Shown here piece after piece: positions 27,490 through 36,345 of a DNA stretch of 43,314 nt. This DNA comes from Vulcanococcus sp. Clear-D1. GTDB lineage: Bacteria > Cyanobacteriota > Cyanobacteriia > PCC-6307 > Cyanobiaceae. Made by a program: the position numbers and the translations under genes. The DNA lies in contig NZ_JACVZV010000019.1 in assembly GCF_014654725.1 (NCBI RefSeq), forward strand, positions 1-43,314, read 5' to 3'. Numbering within the stretch: the first letter of the stretch is position 1; every line of letters begins with the position of its first letter. Under the pieces are notes generated by a model. The model was not told where the DNA came from. It saw nothing but the letters and a program-made list of their open reading frames with translations, and did not search any database.

Positions 27490-28041
27490 TCAGCCGCGCC
27501 AATCCAGCCAGGGCAGCCCAGGGATGATCGCCGGAACGGCGCTTCGATAGACGGCGTACTCAGGATGCAGCCGCAGCAACATCCGTTCCTCCCGCCGGGC
27601 CTTGCCCCCGAGCACCGCACACAAGCCCAGCAGCAGGGCCAGATGCAGCAGGCTGCCGAGGGCCAACACCACCCCCAGTGAGCAGAGCAGCACCGCCTGA
27701 TACAGCGGATGGCGGCAACGGGCGTAGGCGCCACTGGTCACCAGCTCTGCGCCGGGTTTGGGATCAGGCAGGGGCGTGAGGCTGGGCCCCAACCGCCAGA
27801 AGGCCTGGGCCGCCAACAGCAGCCCTACCAGAAACAACACAGCGCCAGCCAGGGTCACCGGCAATGGCCAGGCGTAGCCCCAGCTGCCGGGAGCAGGCCA
27901 GGCGGGCAGCAGGTGGGCCGCAATCAGCAACAGCTGGGCCAGCAGCCACCACTCGCCGTGGCGGTTATCGAGCCAGCCGGCCCAGCTGAACTGCCAACCC
28001 TCAAGTGGGGATTTCGGCGAGGGGGTCGAGGTCGGGTCCAT
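27490..28041 (-). CDS. Isoprenylcysteine/phospholipid methyltransferase-like membrane protein
   Basis: 183 residues from ATG 28041. It has hydrophobic segments (WWLLAQLLLIAAHLLPAW, LPVTLAGAVLFLVGLLLAAQ, VLLCSLGVVLALGSLLHLAL) and the ICMT/PEMT family signature GAYARCRHPLYQAVLLCSLG. The terminal EERMLLRLHPEYAVYRS is the conserved E-x-x-L...Y-x-x-Y motif that closes over S-adenosylmethionine. Members methylate isoprenoid-linked or lipid substrates at the membrane; the substrate here is unknown. The start overlaps the antiporter 3' end by 41 nt on the same strand, so the two are probably co-expressed. Confidence 0.87.
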   Translation of the reverse strand: MDPTSTPSPKSPLEGWQFSWAGWLDNRHGEWWLLAQLLLIAAHLLPAWPAPGSWGYAWPLPVTLAGAVLFLVGLLLAAQAFWRLGPSLTPLPDPKPGAELVTSGAYARCRHPLYQAVLLCSLGVVLALGSLLHLALLLGLCAVLGGKARREERMLLRLHPEYAVYRSAVPAIIPGLPWLDWRG

Positions 28042-29338
28042 CGCTCTTGCCAGCCAGCACCAGTCTGAGCAGCACCGGCGCCAGGAAGGTGGTGCCGATC
28101 ACCATCAACAGGATGGCGGCCTCAAGGGCTGGGCTGAGCAGCTTGGCCTGGGTGCCCAGGCCCAGGAAGATCAAGCCCACTTCACCGCGGGGCATCATCC
28201 CCAGGCCCACCACCAGGCGGTTGGTGGGTTGGCTGGAGAGGAAGCACCAACCCGCCGCCACCTTGCCGGCGATCGCCACCACCAGCAGGAACGCCGCCAC
28301 CACCAGGCCGGGGCGGTTGGCCGGATCGAGCGGGTTGAGCACCGAAAGATCCATCCCGGTGCCGATCAGCACAAAGAAGATCGTGGCAAACAGGGCCACC
28401 ACCGGCTTCACGGCCGCCTCGATGGCGTGGCTGTGGTTCGACTTGCTGAGGATCAGGCCGGCGGCAAAAGCCCCCAGAGCAGCCTCCAGGCCGATGGCGG
28501 TGGCGGCAAAGCAGCAAAGGGTAAGCACCACGAAGGAGGCCACAGCCACATCGCCAGGGGCCTTGAGCCGATCGATCACCCAATCGAAGCCTGGGGCTGC
28601 GGTGCGGCTGAGGCCGATGGCCGCCACTACGAACACCAACGCCGCGGCCACCAGCTTGAGGATCGGACCGATCTCCAGGTTGCCGCCACCGGCAAGGCTC
28701 ACCACCACCGCCAGGATCACGATGCCGAGGATGTCGTCGAGCACTGCGGCGCCGATCACGATCTGCCCCTCGCGCGAACGCAGCATCTTCAGCTCACCGA
28801 ACACGCTGGCGGTGATGCCGATGCTCGTGGCCGTCATCGAGGCCCCGGCGAACACCGCTGGGATCACATCCACGTGGAAAAAGGCCATCAGGCCGGCGGT
28901 GCCCAGGGCGAAGGGCAGCGCCACACCGGCCACAGCCACTGTGGTGGCCTGGCCCCCCACCGCCACCAGCTCATCGAGATCGCTCTCCAGGCCGGTGAGG
29001 AACAGCAGCGCAAACAGGCCGAGGGTGGCCACCGCCTGCAGGGAGGGGAAACTCTCGGCATAGAGGTGGCTCACCACATCCGGCGGCACATCCGCCAGGG
29101 AGCCCACCAGCTGCACCAGGCCCTGGCTTAGGGCTGCCTGGGTTTCCGGCGGCACGATCAGATGCAGGCCGCTGGCACCGATGATCACGCCGGCGATCAG
29201 CTCCCCCAGGATCGTGGGCAGCTGCCAGCGCACCAGGAGCTCCGCCAGCAGCCGGGCGGCCACAAAAATCACCAGAAAGCGGCCCACCCCAATCAGGGTT
29301 TCCGCCACCTCAAGCTGGTGGGCTCCGATCTCGGGCAT
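28001..29338 (-). CDS. Cation:proton antiporter, CPA2 (KefB/NapA-like) type
   Basis: 445 residues from ATG 29338 (MPEIGAHQLEVAETLIGVGR). The frame is open further upstream opposite the phosphoketolase gene, but that part is a shadow. About 12-13 hydrophobic segments are visible. CPA2 landmarks: LPTILGELIAGVIIGASGL, FLTGLESDLDEL, TATSIGITASVFGELKML, the ion-binding Asp pair in AAVLDDILGIVIL, and MMPRGEVGLIFLGLG. It ends right after the transmembrane part, so it lacks the TrkA-N/RCK regulatory domain of KefB/KefC. It exchanges Na+ or K+ for H+ across the membrane. It is divergent from the phosphoketolase gene with a 96-nt gap that must hold both promoters. Confidence 0.92.
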   Translation of the reverse strand: MPEIGAHQLEVAETLIGVGRFLVIFVAARLLAELLVRWQLPTILGELIAGVIIGASGLHLIVPPETQAALSQGLVQLVGSLADVPPDVVSHLYAESFPSLQAVATLGLFALLFLTGLESDLDELVAVGGQATTVAVAGVALPFALGTAGLMAFFHVDVIPAVFAGASMTATSIGITASVFGELKMLRSREGQIVIGAAVLDDILGIVILAVVVSLAGGGNLEIGPILKLVAAALVFVVAAIGLSRTAAPGFDWVIDRLKAPGDVAVASFVVLTLCCFAATAIGLEAALGAFAAGLILSKSNHSHAIEAAVKPVVALFATIFFVLIGTGMDLSVLNPLDPANRPGLVVAAFLLVVAIAGKVAAGWCFLSSQPTNRLVVGLGMMPRGEVGLIFLGLGTQAKLLSPALEAAILLMVIGTTFLAPVLLRLVLAGKSDGPDLDPLAEIPT

Positions 29339-29434
29339 CAACGACGTGGGCAATTCCGCACGAGAGTCTCGCCCTGGCAGGTCATCCCCTGTGACAACGG
29401 CTACGTTCCGGCCAGAGCCTGAGGGTGCGCCCCC

Positions 29435-31855
29435 ATGACCCTGAGTCAAACCAACCCTGCTCCGCAGCTCGCCGGTCCGGCGCTGGAGCAGATCGACGCC
29501 TGGTGGCGCGCCGCCAACTACCTGGCGGTGGGGATGATCTACCTGCAGGACAACCCGCTGCTCAGCGAGCCGCTGCGGCCCGAGCACATCAAGAACCGTC
29601 TGCTGGGCCATTGGGGGTCTAGCCCGGGCCAGGCCTTCATCTGGGCCCATGCCAACCGGGTGATCCGCGAGCACAACCTCGACATGATCTACCTGTCGGG
29701 GCCAGGGCATGGGGCCCCCGGGGTGCTTGCCCCCACCTACCTCGATGGCTCTTATTCCGAGATCTATCCCGACAAATCCCAGGACGCTGCGGGGATGCAG
29801 CGCTTCTTCAAGCAGTTCTCCTTCCCCGGCCACATCGGCAGCCACTGCACCCCCGAGACCCCCGGCTCTATCCATGAAGGCGGCGAGCTGGGCTATGTGC
29901 TCTCCCACGCCTGCGGCGCGGTGTTCGACAACCCCGATCTGATCGCCCTGGCCTGCGTGGGCGACGGGGAAGCAGAAACCGGGCCGCTGGCCACCAGCTG
30001 GCACATCAACAAATTCCTCAACCCGATCTCAGACGGCGCCGTGCTGCCGGTGCTGCACCTGAACGGCTACAAGATCGCCAACCCCACCCTGCTGGCCCGC
30101 ATCCCCAGAGAGGAGCTGGCGAGCCTGATGCGCGGCTACGGCTGGGAGCCGCTGTTCGTGGAGGGCAGCGAGCCGATGGCCATGCACCAGGCGATGGCGG
30201 CGGCCATGGATGAGGCCACTGGCCGCATCCGGGCGATCCAGGCGGAAGCGCGCCGCAGCGGCGAGGCGCAGCGGCCCTATTGGCCAATGATCGTGCTGCG
30301 CTCCCCCAAGGGCTGGACTGGCCCTGCGGCCCTCGGCGACAAGAAGCTGGAAGGCTTCTGGCGGGCCCACCAGGTGCCCCTGCCTGATCCCCGCCACGAC
30401 ACCGCGCAGCTACAGCAGCTGGAGAGCTGGCTGAAGAGCTACCGCCCCTGGGAGCTGTTCGATGAGCACGGCAGCCTCAAGCCCGAGCTACAGGCCCTCT
30501 CGCCGCAGGGGAACCGCCGCATGGGATCCAATCCCCATGCCAACGGCGGCCTACTGCGCCACAAGCTGGTGCTACCGGCGATCGCCAACTACGCCGTGGC
30601 CGTGCCGCAACCGGGACGCGTGCAGCACGAGAACACGGCGGTGTTGGGAGAACTGCTGCGGGATGCCATTGCGCTCAACCCCGATTCGCTGCGGGTGTTC
30701 GGCCCCGACGAAACGGCGTCCAACCGTCTGCAAGCGATCTACGCGCAAAGCAAGAAGGTGTGGATGGAAGAGCTTCTGCCGGAAGACCTCAACGGCAGCG
30801 AGCTCTCCCGCAGCGGCCGGGTGGTGGAAATGCTCAGCGAGCACACACTGGTGGGAATGATGGAGGGGTACCTGCTCACCGGCCGCTACGGCCTGTTCCA
30901 CACCTACGAGGCGTTTGCCCATGTGATCGCCTCGATGTTCAACCAGCACGCCAAGTGGCTGGAGAGCTGCCTGCACCACGCCCCCTGGCGCGCGCCGATC
31001 GGCCCCTGGACCTGCCTGATCTCCTCCACGGTGTGGCGGCAGGACCACAACGGCTTCACCCATCAGGACCCCGGCTTCATCGACCTGGCCGGCAACAAGA
31101 GCGGCGAGGTGGTGCGTGTTTACCTCCCCGCCGATGCCAATTCGCTCCTGGCGGTGGCGGAGCAGGCGCTGGTGGAGCCGAACGTGTGCAACATCATCGT
31201 GAGCGACAAGCAGAAACACCTGCAGTACCTGTCGCTCGAGCAGGCCCGCGCGCATGTCGCCAAAGGCATCGGCCTCTGGAGCTGGGCCAGCAACGATCAC
31301 ATCGGCCATGAGCCGGATGAACCGGATGTGGTGATGGCCTGCGCCGGCGACATCCCCACCAAGGAAACCCTGGCGGCGGTGCAGATCCTTCGCCGCGAGA
31401 TCCCCACCCTCAAAATCCGCGTGCTCAATGTGGTGAAGCTGTTCGCCCTCACCCAACCGAGCGAGCACCCGCACGGCCTGAGCGATCGCGATTTCGACAG
31501 CCTGTTCACCACCGATCGACCGGTGATCTTCAACTTCCACGGCTACCCCTGGCTGATTCACCGCCTCACGTATCGCCGCACCAATCACGGCAATTTCCAT
31601 GTGCGTGGCTACAAGGAGCAAGGCAACATCAACACCCCCCTTGAGTTGGCGATGAACAACCAGATCGATCGCTTCAATCTCGTGATCGATGTGATCGACC
31701 GGGTTCCGGGGTTAGGGTCGCGCGCCGCTCACGTGAAAGAGCAGATGAAGGAGGCGATCCTGGCCAACCGCGCCTATGCCCATGCCCACGGCATGGACGC
31801 CCCCGCCATCACCGATTGGCAGTGGACAGCCGCCACCAGCAGCGAGGTGAACTGA
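29435..31855 (+). CDS. xfp: Phosphoketolase (xylulose-5-P / fructose-6-P)
   Basis: 806 residues from ATG 29435, full family length. This thiamine-diphosphate enzyme splits xylulose-5-P to acetyl phosphate and glyceraldehyde-3-P, or fructose-6-P to acetyl-P and erythrose-4-P. Landmarks: [51 protein letters not shown], the ThDP motif [31 protein letters not shown], and the [14 protein letters not shown] loop. It is first in an operon with glycogen phosphorylase, whose ATG overlaps its TGA (TGATG), and acetate kinase. The product acetyl-P is the substrate of AckA two genes on. No phosphotransacetylase is nearby. Confidence 0.96.
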   Translation: MTLSQTNPAPQLAGPALEQIDAWWRAANYLAVGMIYLQDNPLLSEPLRPEHIKNRLLGHWGSSPGQAFIWAHANRVIREHNLDMIYLSGPGHGAPGVLAPTYLDGSYSEIYPDKSQDAAGMQRFFKQFSFPGHIGSHCTPETPGSIHEGGELGYVLSHACGAVFDNPDLIALACVGDGEAETGPLATSWHINKFLNPISDGAVLPVLHLNGYKIANPTLLARIPREELASLMRGYGWEPLFVEGSEPMAMHQAMAAAMDEATGRIRAIQAEARRSGEAQRPYWPMIVLRSPKGWTGPAALGDKKLEGFWRAHQVPLPDPRHDTAQLQQLESWLKSYRPWELFDEHGSLKPELQALSPQGNRRMGSNPHANGGLLRHKLVLPAIANYAVAVPQPGRVQHENTAVLGELLRDAIALNPDSLRVFGPDETASNRLQAIYAQSKKVWMEELLPEDLNGSELSRSGRVVEMLSEHTLVGMMEGYLLTGRYGLFHTYEAFAHVIASMFNQHAKWLESCLHHAPWRAPIGPWTCLISSTVWRQDHNGFTHQDPGFIDLAGNKSGEVVRVYLPADANSLLAVAEQALVEPNVCNIIVSDKQKHLQYLSLEQARAHVAKGIGLWSWASNDHIGHEPDEPDVVMACAGDIPTKETLAAVQILRREIPTLKIRVLNVVKLFALTQPSEHPHGLSDRDFDSLFTTDRPVIFNFHGYPWLIHRLTYRRTNHGNFHVRGYKEQGNINTPLELAMNNQIDRFNLVIDVIDRVPGLGSRAAHVKEQMKEAILANRAYAHAHGMDAPAITDWQWTAATSSEVN

Positions 31856-34380
31856 TGCACGAGCCAGCCCCCAGCCGCCTGCAACTGCCCACGCCCGGTT
31901 GCTACGCCGACCCCGACCGCAGCGGCCTGACGGCCGATGACGTGTTCGACGGCATGGCCGAACACCTCTTCTACACACTCGGCAAACTCGCCCCCACCGC
32001 CAGCCGCCACGACCTCTACCTGGCCCTGAGCCACGCGGTGCGCGACCGGCTGATGACCCGCTATCTGGCGGGCATCGAAGCGATCAACGCCACCCCTACC
32101 CGCGTGGTGGCGTACCTCTCGGCTGAATTCCTGATCGGCCCGCAGCTGGGCAACAACCTGCTGATGCTCGGCATCCAGGACGCAGCCGCTGAGGCCCTGC
32201 GCCGCTTCGGGATCGAGCGCCTCGAGGAAATCCTCGATGTGGAGGAAGAACCCGGTCTGGGCAACGGCGGCCTGGGTCGCCTGGCGGCCTGCTTCATGGA
32301 ATCGCTGGCCAGCCTGGAGATCCCGGCCACGGGCTATGGCATCCGCTATGAGTTCGGCATCTTCGATCAGCTGATCCGCGACGGTTGGCAGGTGGAGATC
32401 ACCGATAAGTGGCTCAAGGGCGGCTGGCCCTGGGAAATTCCCCACCCGGATCAAGCCTGTTTTGTGGGCTTCGGCGGCCGCACCGAGAGCTACCGCGATG
32501 AGCGCGGCCACTACCGCGTGCGCTGGATCCCTGAGGAGCACGCCATCGGTGTGCCCCACGACGTGCCGGTGCTCGGCTACCGGGTGAACACCTGCGACCG
32601 GCTGCGCCTCTGGCGCGCCGATGCCAGCGAGAGCTTCGATTTCTACGCCTTCAACATCGGCGACTACTACGGAGCCGTGGAGGAGAAGGTGGGCAGCGAA
32701 ACCCTCTCCAAGGTGCTCTATCCCAACGACGGCACCGACGAGGGCCGCCGCCTGCGCCTGAAGCAACAGCACTTCTTCGTGAGCTGCTCGCTGCAGGACA
32801 TGCTGCGCAACCTTGATCAGCGCGGCATCCCGGTGCAGGAGTTTCCCGACCACTGGGCGGTGCAACTCAACGACACCCACCCGGCGATCGCCGTAGCCGA
32901 ACTGATGCGGCTGCTGATCGACGACAAGCACCTGGATTGGGATCAGGCCTGGGACATCACCTGCCGCTCGCTGGCCTACACCAACCACACCCTGCTGCCC
33001 GAAGCGCTGGAGAAGTGGGGCCTGCCGCTGTTCGGCTCCCTACTACCCCGCCACCTGGAGCTGATCTACGAGATCAACCGCCGCTTCCTGCAAACGGTGC
33101 GCCTCAAGTATCCCGGCAACGAAGCGCTGCTGCGCAAGGTGTCGATCATCGATGAGGAGGGCAGCAAAGCTGTGCGCATGGCCAACCTGGCCACGGTCGC
33201 CTCCCACCACGTGAACGGTGTAGCAGCCCTGCACAGCGAACTGGTGCGCACGAAGCTGCTGCCGGAATTTGCCGCCCTTTGGCCGGAGAAGTTCACCAAC
33301 GTCACCAATGGCGTCACGCCCCGGCGCTGGGTGGCCCTCGCCAACCCGGCCCTGCGCCAACTTCTGGCGGAGAGCATCGGCGAAGGCTGGGTGGCCGATC
33401 TCGATCAGCTGCGGCAGCTCGAGCGCTTTGTGGATGATGCCGGCTTCCTGGAGCGCTGGGAGCAGACCAAGCTGGCCAGCAAGCGCCATCTGGCCAACTA
33501 CATCCACCGCCAGAGCGGCCTGCTGGTGGATCCGGCGTCGCTGTTCGACGTGCAGGTGAAGCGGATCCACGAATACAAGCGGCAACACCTCAACGCCCTG
33601 CAGGTCATCGCCCAATACCTGCGCATCAAAAACGGCCAGGCCGATGGCCTGGCCCCACGCACGGTGATCTTTGGCGGCAAAGCTGCCCCCGGCTACTACC
33701 TGGCCAAGCTGATCATCCGCTTCCTCAACGGCATCGCCGAAACGGTGAACGCTGATCCCGACATGGATGGCCGCCTGCGGGTGGTGTTCCTGCCGGATTA
33801 CAACGTGAAGCTGGGCGAACGGGTGTATCCGGCTTCGGATCTCTCCGAGCAGATCTCCACCGCCGGCCTGGAGGCCTCCGGCACCGGCAACATGAAGTTC
33901 GCCATGAATGGCGCCCTCACGATCGGCACCCTCGATGGCGCCAACGTGGAGATCCGCGAACAGGTGGGCGCCGACAACTTCTTCCTGTTCGGCATGACCG
34001 AAACCGAGGTGGCAGGCCTCCACGCCGAGGGCTATCGCCCCTGGGAGCTCATCGCGCAGCAACCGGAGCTGGGCGAGGTGCTCAAACTGGTGGAGCAGGG
34101 CCACTTCAGCAACGGTGACGGTGATCTGTTCCGGCCGTTGCTGGAAAACCTCACCGGCCGCGATCCCTTCTTCGTGCTGGCTGATTTCGCCGACTACCTC
34201 AGGGTGCAGCAGCAGGTGAGCGAGGCCTGGGCCGATCGCAACGCCTGGAACCGCATGTCGCTGCTCAACAGCGCCCGCACCGGCTTCTTCTCCTCGGATC
34301 GTTCGATCCGGGACTACGCCCAGCGCATCTGGAAGGCCGAGAGCTTCCCAGTAACGATCACCTGTAACCTCGACGCCTAA
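31855..34380 (+). CDS. glgP: Glycogen phosphorylase
   Basis: 841 residues from ATG 31855, which overlaps the xfp stop by one base; the open frame further upstream is a shadow within xfp. It degrades glycogen to glucose-1-phosphate with a pyridoxal phosphate cofactor. Landmarks: YLSAEFLIGPQLGNNL, the glucan/phosphate site EPGLGNGGLGRLAACFMES, YGIRYEFGIFDQ, QLNDTHPAIAVAELMR, VNGVAALHSEL, FTNVTNGVTPRRW, and the PLP-binding EASGTGNMKFAMNGALTIGT with the Schiff-base Lys at about residue 681. Its position between phosphoketolase and acetate kinase argues that glycogen mobilisation and phosphoketolase fermentation are co-regulated, probably in darkness or low oxygen (inference). Confidence 0.96.
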   Translation: MHEPAPSRLQLPTPGCYADPDRSGLTADDVFDGMAEHLFYTLGKLAPTASRHDLYLALSHAVRDRLMTRYLAGIEAINATPTRVVAYLSAEFLIGPQLGNNLLMLGIQDAAAEALRRFGIERLEEILDVEEEPGLGNGGLGRLAACFMESLASLEIPATGYGIRYEFGIFDQLIRDGWQVEITDKWLKGGWPWEIPHPDQACFVGFGGRTESYRDERGHYRVRWIPEEHAIGVPHDVPVLGYRVNTCDRLRLWRADASESFDFYAFNIGDYYGAVEEKVGSETLSKVLYPNDGTDEGRRLRLKQQHFFVSCSLQDMLRNLDQRGIPVQEFPDHWAVQLNDTHPAIAVAELMRLLIDDKHLDWDQAWDITCRSLAYTNHTLLPEALEKWGLPLFGSLLPRHLELIYEINRRFLQTVRLKYPGNEALLRKVSIIDEEGSKAVRMANLATVASHHVNGVAALHSELVRTKLLPEFAALWPEKFTNVTNGVTPRRWVALANPALRQLLAESIGEGWVADLDQLRQLERFVDDAGFLERWEQTKLASKRHLANYIHRQSGLLVDPASLFDVQVKRIHEYKRQHLNALQVIAQYLRIKNGQADGLAPRTVIFGGKAAPGYYLAKLIIRFLNGIAETVNADPDMDGRLRVVFLPDYNVKLGERVYPASDLSEQISTAGLEASGTGNMKFAMNGALTIGTLDGANVEIREQVGADNFFLFGMTETEVAGLHAEGYRPWELIAQQPELGEVLKLVEQGHFSNGDGDLFRPLLENLTGRDPFFVLADFADYLRVQQQVSEAWADRNAWNRMSLLNSARTGFFSSDRSIRDYAQRIWKAESFPVTITCNLDA

Positions 34381-34386
34381 CGCCCC

Positions 34387-35442
34387 ATGTTGCTGGTGCT
34401 GAACGTGGGCAGCTCCAGCCTCAAGGCTGCGGTGCTGCAGGCCACGGCGGCCCGCTCCACGGAGCTCTGGCGAACGGAGAGCCAGCGCCAGGGTGCCCTG
34501 CAGGATCAACTCCGCGATTGGCTAGCCCCCCAGCTGAAGCGGTGGTGGCCCCAAATCAGGGCGGCCGGCCATCGCGTGGTGCATGGGGGTGAGCGGTTCA
34601 TCACCCCCACACGGATCACCGCGGCGGTGTTGGATCAGCTGAACGCCGTGTCGGCCCTGGCGCCGTTGCACAATCCACCGGCCTTAGAGGCGATCCGCTG
34701 GCTGCAGCAGCTCCGGCCAACCCTGCCCCAGTGGGCCTGTTTCGACACGGCCTTTCACGCCAGCCTGCCGCCCGAAGCCAGCACCTATGCACTGCCTGCC
34801 GCCTGGCGGCAACTGGGATGCCGCCGCTATGGCTTCCACGGCCTCAACCACCAGCATGTGGCGGAAGCCGCTCCCTGCCATCGGCTGATCAGTGCCCACC
34901 TCGGGGCGGGCTGTTCCCTGGCGGCGGTGCGGGATGGCCGCAGTATCGACACCACCATGGGCTTCACACCCCTGGAGGGGCTGGTGATGGCCAGCCGCAG
35001 CGGGAGCGTGGATCCCGGCCTACTGCTGCACCTGCAGCGTCAGGGCCTGAGCCTCGAGGAGCTCGATCAAGGGCTGAACCGCCACAGCGGCCTGCTGGGG
35101 CTCTCGGAGCTCAGCGGCGATTGGCGCCAGCTGCGTTCAGCCGCAGGGGCTGGCCACAGCGGAGCCCAGCTGGCGGTGGCGGTGTTCCTGCACCGGCTGC
35201 GGCGCGAGATCGGAGCCATGGCGGCCAGCCTGGGCGGGGTGGATCAGATTGCTCTGAGCGGCGGTATCGGCAGCCACGACGATCAGCTAGTCGAGGAGCT
35301 GAGCGCCAGCATGCGCTGGCTTGGCCCGGTGGGCTGGCGTCGCGTGGCGGCCGACGAGGAAGGAATGGTCGCCCGCTTGATCAGCCGGGCAGATCCGGTG
35401 TCTGATGCAGGAGGCGATTCAGCCGCAGCCGATCGGCATTGA
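34387..35442 (+). CDS. ackA: Acetate kinase, short form
   Basis: 351 residues, about 50 shorter than typical AckA (~400). It converts acetyl phosphate and ADP to acetate and ATP. Landmarks: LNVGSSSLKAAVL, HRVVHGGERF, FDTAFHASLP, RRYGFHGLNHQHV with the conserved His, IDTTMGFTPLEGLVMASRSG with the conserved Arg, IALSGGIGSHDDQL, and EEGMVARLI with the conserved Glu. The usual HLGNG loop reads HLGAG (Ala174 in place of Asn), a change at a phosphate-contacting position. The start is 6 nt after the glgP stop, so the xfp-glgP-ackA genes form an operon. The 3' end overlaps the convergent gene by 62 nt. It should be active as acetate kinase or as a close ASKHA relative. Confidence 0.9.
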   Translation: MLLVLNVGSSSLKAAVLQATAARSTELWRTESQRQGALQDQLRDWLAPQLKRWWPQIRAAGHRVVHGGERFITPTRITAAVLDQLNAVSALAPLHNPPALEAIRWLQQLRPTLPQWACFDTAFHASLPPEASTYALPAAWRQLGCRRYGFHGLNHQHVAEAAPCHRLISAHLGAGCSLAAVRDGRSIDTTMGFTPLEGLVMASRSGSVDPGLLLHLQRQGLSLEELDQGLNRHSGLLGLSELSGDWRQLRSAAGAGHSGAQLAVAVFLHRLRREIGAMAASLGGVDQIALSGGIGSHDDQLVEELSASMRWLGPVGWRRVAADEEGMVARLISRADPVSDAGGDSAAADRH

Positions 35443-35830
35443 GGGGATCGGGAGCCAACTCGCCGGCCAGCTCACGGAACTTCTGCTCCACAGCATCAGG
35501 CACGCGCACATCAAAAATGCGCTCCATTAGGGCCTCAATCGAGAACAGATGGGCGTTGATGTTCTCGAGATCGGCCATGGCCTGCTGGATCGCATCCTGC
35601 TCGCCGACATCAAGAGGAGCACCGGCTGCAGCGGGGGCCATGGCAGCATCCGAATCTCCGTGGGTTTTCTGGAGCTCTTCGAGGGCTCTGCCCGCCAGCG
35701 TGCGGAACGATTGCAAGGCGGCCCAGCTCAGCTCCTGCTGCTGACGCAGGGTCGGGTTCTCGCGAATGAGACGGTCGTGCTCCCGGTAGAAGCGCTGGCA
35801 GTCAGGGCATTGGCAGGGCTCTTCCGGCAC
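35381..35830 (-). CDS. Uncharacterised protein with N-terminal Cys pair motif
   Basis: 149 residues. The N-terminus has CQCPDCQRFYREHDRL, a CxCxxC arrangement that could bind a metal. The rest is helical: QQQELSWAALQSFRTLAGRA, QDAIQQAMADLENINAHLFS, IEALMERIFDVRVPDAVEQK. No signal peptide or membrane segment. I recognise no named family. It overlaps the 3' end of ackA by 62 nt in convergent orientation, so transcription through ackA would run antisense to it. It shares strand with the small gene upstream (35867-36184), with a 36-nt gap, and is likely cotranscribed with it. Confidence 0.8.
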   Translation of the reverse strand: MPEEPCQCPDCQRFYREHDRLIRENPTLRQQQELSWAALQSFRTLAGRALEELQKTHGDSDAAMAPAAAGAPLDVGEQDAIQQAMADLENINAHLFSIEALMERIFDVRVPDAVEQKFRELAGELAPDPLNADRLRLNRLLHQTPDLPG

Positions 35831-35866
35831 CGCAGTCCCCTTGGCGTTTCACGACCCATCATGGCA

Positions 35867-36184
35867 TCAAGCCGCGCAGCAACCGTCGCTGGCACTATCA
35901 GGATCTTCACTGGCACCTGGGATGGGGATTTCGATCGAACTCACCACCTGAATCACGTCCCGCAGACGCATGGAATCGGCAAACCAGGCCATGGCCTGAT
36001 CGGTGTCGCCATCCGCCACCGCCTCATTCGCGCTGTCTTCATGGGCCTCGGCCAGGAGCGCCAACCAACACAGGCAACGGGCCTGAATCACCGAGAGATC
36101 CAGCCCGTCGGGAAGATGTTCAACGATCTGCTCGCTTTCCTGCTGCACCAACAGCCGGAGCCGGAGATCATGCAGCTGTGCCAT
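35867..36184 (-). CDS. Small acidic helical protein of unknown function
   Basis: 105 residues from ATG 36184 (MAQLHDLRLRLLVQQESEQI). It is acidic, predicted mostly helical (VIQARCLCWLALLAEAHEDS, then ADGDTDQAMAWFADSMRLRD), and ends with two adjacent cysteines (DGCCAA). No signal peptide. The helix-turn-helix layout resembles a single TPR-like unit, but that is only a visual impression. It lies 36 nt upstream of the CxCxxC protein on the same strand. The 161-nt region to the divergent secreted-protein gene contains three inverted repeats, described separately. Confidence 0.75.
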   Translation of the reverse strand: MAQLHDLRLRLLVQQESEQIVEHLPDGLDLSVIQARCLCWLALLAEAHEDSANEAVADGDTDQAMAWFADSMRLRDVIQVVSSIEIPIPGASEDPDSASDGCCAA

Positions 36185-36236
36185 GGGCTCGTGGCGACTG
36201 CAGCCACGCTAGCGGCAGCGGATTGATTCGCCATCC

Positions 36237-36250
36237 CACTACCGGTAGTG
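36237..36250. promoter_or_regulatory. 14-bp perfect palindrome
   Basis: CACTACCGGTAGTG is a perfect 14-bp palindrome in the divergent region between 35867-36184 (minus) and 36346-36942 (plus). It is 52 nt from the minus-strand start and 95 nt from the plus-strand start. Length and symmetry suit a dimeric regulator. No regulator can be named from it. Confidence 0.45.
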
Positions 36251-36258
36251 CTGAATAC

Positions 36259-36293
36259 CATGTCACAGGGTCAAGAGATGGGACAGTGACATG
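36259..36293. promoter_or_regulatory. 8-bp inverted repeat with 19-nt spacer
   Basis: CATGTCAC (36259-36266) and GTGACATG (36286-36293) are perfect inverted copies. They lie 9 nt after the 14-bp palindrome and 52 nt before the secreted-protein start. The arm spacing, near two helical turns between centres, is compatible with a protein dimer binding one face of the DNA. Confidence 0.4.
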
Positions 36294-36320
36294 CACGTCT
36301 CACGAGAGCTGGCTAGAGCT

Positions 36321-36342
36321 GGCGTGAACCGTCCTTCACGCC
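36321..36342 (+). promoter_or_regulatory. Strong hairpin directly before the start codon
   Basis: GGCGTGAA (36321-36328) and TTCACGCC (36335-36342) form a perfect 8-bp stem with loop CCGTCC, ending 3 nt before ATG 36346. In mRNA this would occupy the ribosome-binding region and could hold translation down until opened. It could also be a DNA operator. The sequence shows the pairing; the role is inferred. Confidence 0.5.
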
Positions 36343-36345
36343 GCC

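Noticed and set aside
31774-34509. Two long minus-strand frames (404 and 488 residues) opposite glgP
   Set aside because: His/Val/Gln-rich shadows of the GC3-biased glycogen phosphorylase gene; no motif.
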